Of a stretch of DNA of 64,000 bases, positions 63,832 to 64,000 are shown piece by piece. The notes beneath the pieces were generated by a model, which saw only the letters and a list, made by a program, of their open reading frames with translations, ran no database searches and was not told where the DNA came from. The DNA comes from Shinisaurus crocodilurus (taxonomy: Eukaryota; Chordata; Lepidosauria; Squamata; Shinisauridae), in the NCBI GenBank assembly GCA_021292165.1, contig CM037879.1, positions 19,243,525-19,307,524 of the forward strand, written 5' to 3'. How positions within the stretch are numbered: position 1 is the stretch's first letter; each line of letters begins with the position of its first letter. Both the position numbers and the translations under genes were made by a program.

Positions 63832-64000
63832 CAGGGGTGGTGCTAGGTACTGAAAAGATCTGGAGCTCCGGCCCACAGGACAACAAAATGCACAAAATTC
63901 ATATATGCTAATTTACATATGCTCTAAAGTCTGTGTGTGTGTGTTTGTGTGTCTTTAAAGGACCCTGTCTCCTAAGGACCCCCCTATTTGCAAAAAGGGA
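63832..64000 (+). mobile_element. hAT-like element cut by the window end
   Basis: It starts CAGGGGTGGTGCTAGGTACTG and runs to the last base, matching 2871-3050 in reverse. The remainder lies outside the window. Confidence 0.65.

Overview
This window looks like intergenic or intronic DNA from a squamate reptile, most likely a lizard. The evidence is the repeat content: several Sauria-type tRNA SINEs with the RTE/BovB-like tail, a 5S rRNA-derived fragment, CR1, L2-like and L1 LINE pieces, and a large variety of short hAT-type and hairpin DNA elements. I found no convincing host protein-coding exon, intact tRNA gene, CRISPR array or bacterial-style operon. Almost every open frame in the window is chance coding inside a repeat, often a GC-rich one that stays open on both strands.

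Layout. 0-5 kb: an L2-like LINE tail, a LINE on the minus strand with an uninterrupted reverse transcriptase (RT) frame of about 480 codons, and then a four-level nest (tRNA-Ala SINE, hAT, Sauria SINE, GC-rich hAT) with two of its junctions marked by perfect 8-bp target duplications. 5-13 kb: low-repeat sequence, a Harbinger-like MITE split by a SINE, a CR1 split by a SINE, and a solo LTR with a 5-bp duplication (10320-11028). 13-18 kb: a CR1 3' end with an open 179-codon frame, a 923-bp hAT element placed at its terminus, a Tigger-like MITE, and a second CR1. 18-28 kb: degenerate L2-like copies, several hairpin MITEs and low-repeat stretches. 28-32 kb: a dense cluster holding a palindromic MITE split by a hAT whose ends are packed with GAGTC, a 5S-like fragment, an L2 3' end split by a second copy of the minus-strand LINE, and another palindromic MITE. 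34-38 kb: a Harbinger-like hairpin, then an L2 LINE bracketed by a 114-bp direct repeat with one mismatch. 38-54 kb: hairpin MITEs, nested CR1 and SINE copies, an L1 with a perfect 15-bp duplication, and minisatellite-bearing elements. 54-64 kb: mostly low-repeat DNA with a MIR split by a hairpin MITE, a 347-bp hAT, the second GC-rich hAT and a truncated repeat at the window edge.

The elements do not form a pathway. What unites them is a parasite economy. Short non-autonomous SINEs and MITEs depend on enzymes not encoded here, and many insert into one another, so target duplications and splits give relative ages. The only enzyme-coding remains are three LINE RT fragments, an L1 C-terminal piece and the CR1 C-terminal frame. 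All class assignments rest on motifs, termini and target-site duplications read by eye. No alignment or database search was run.
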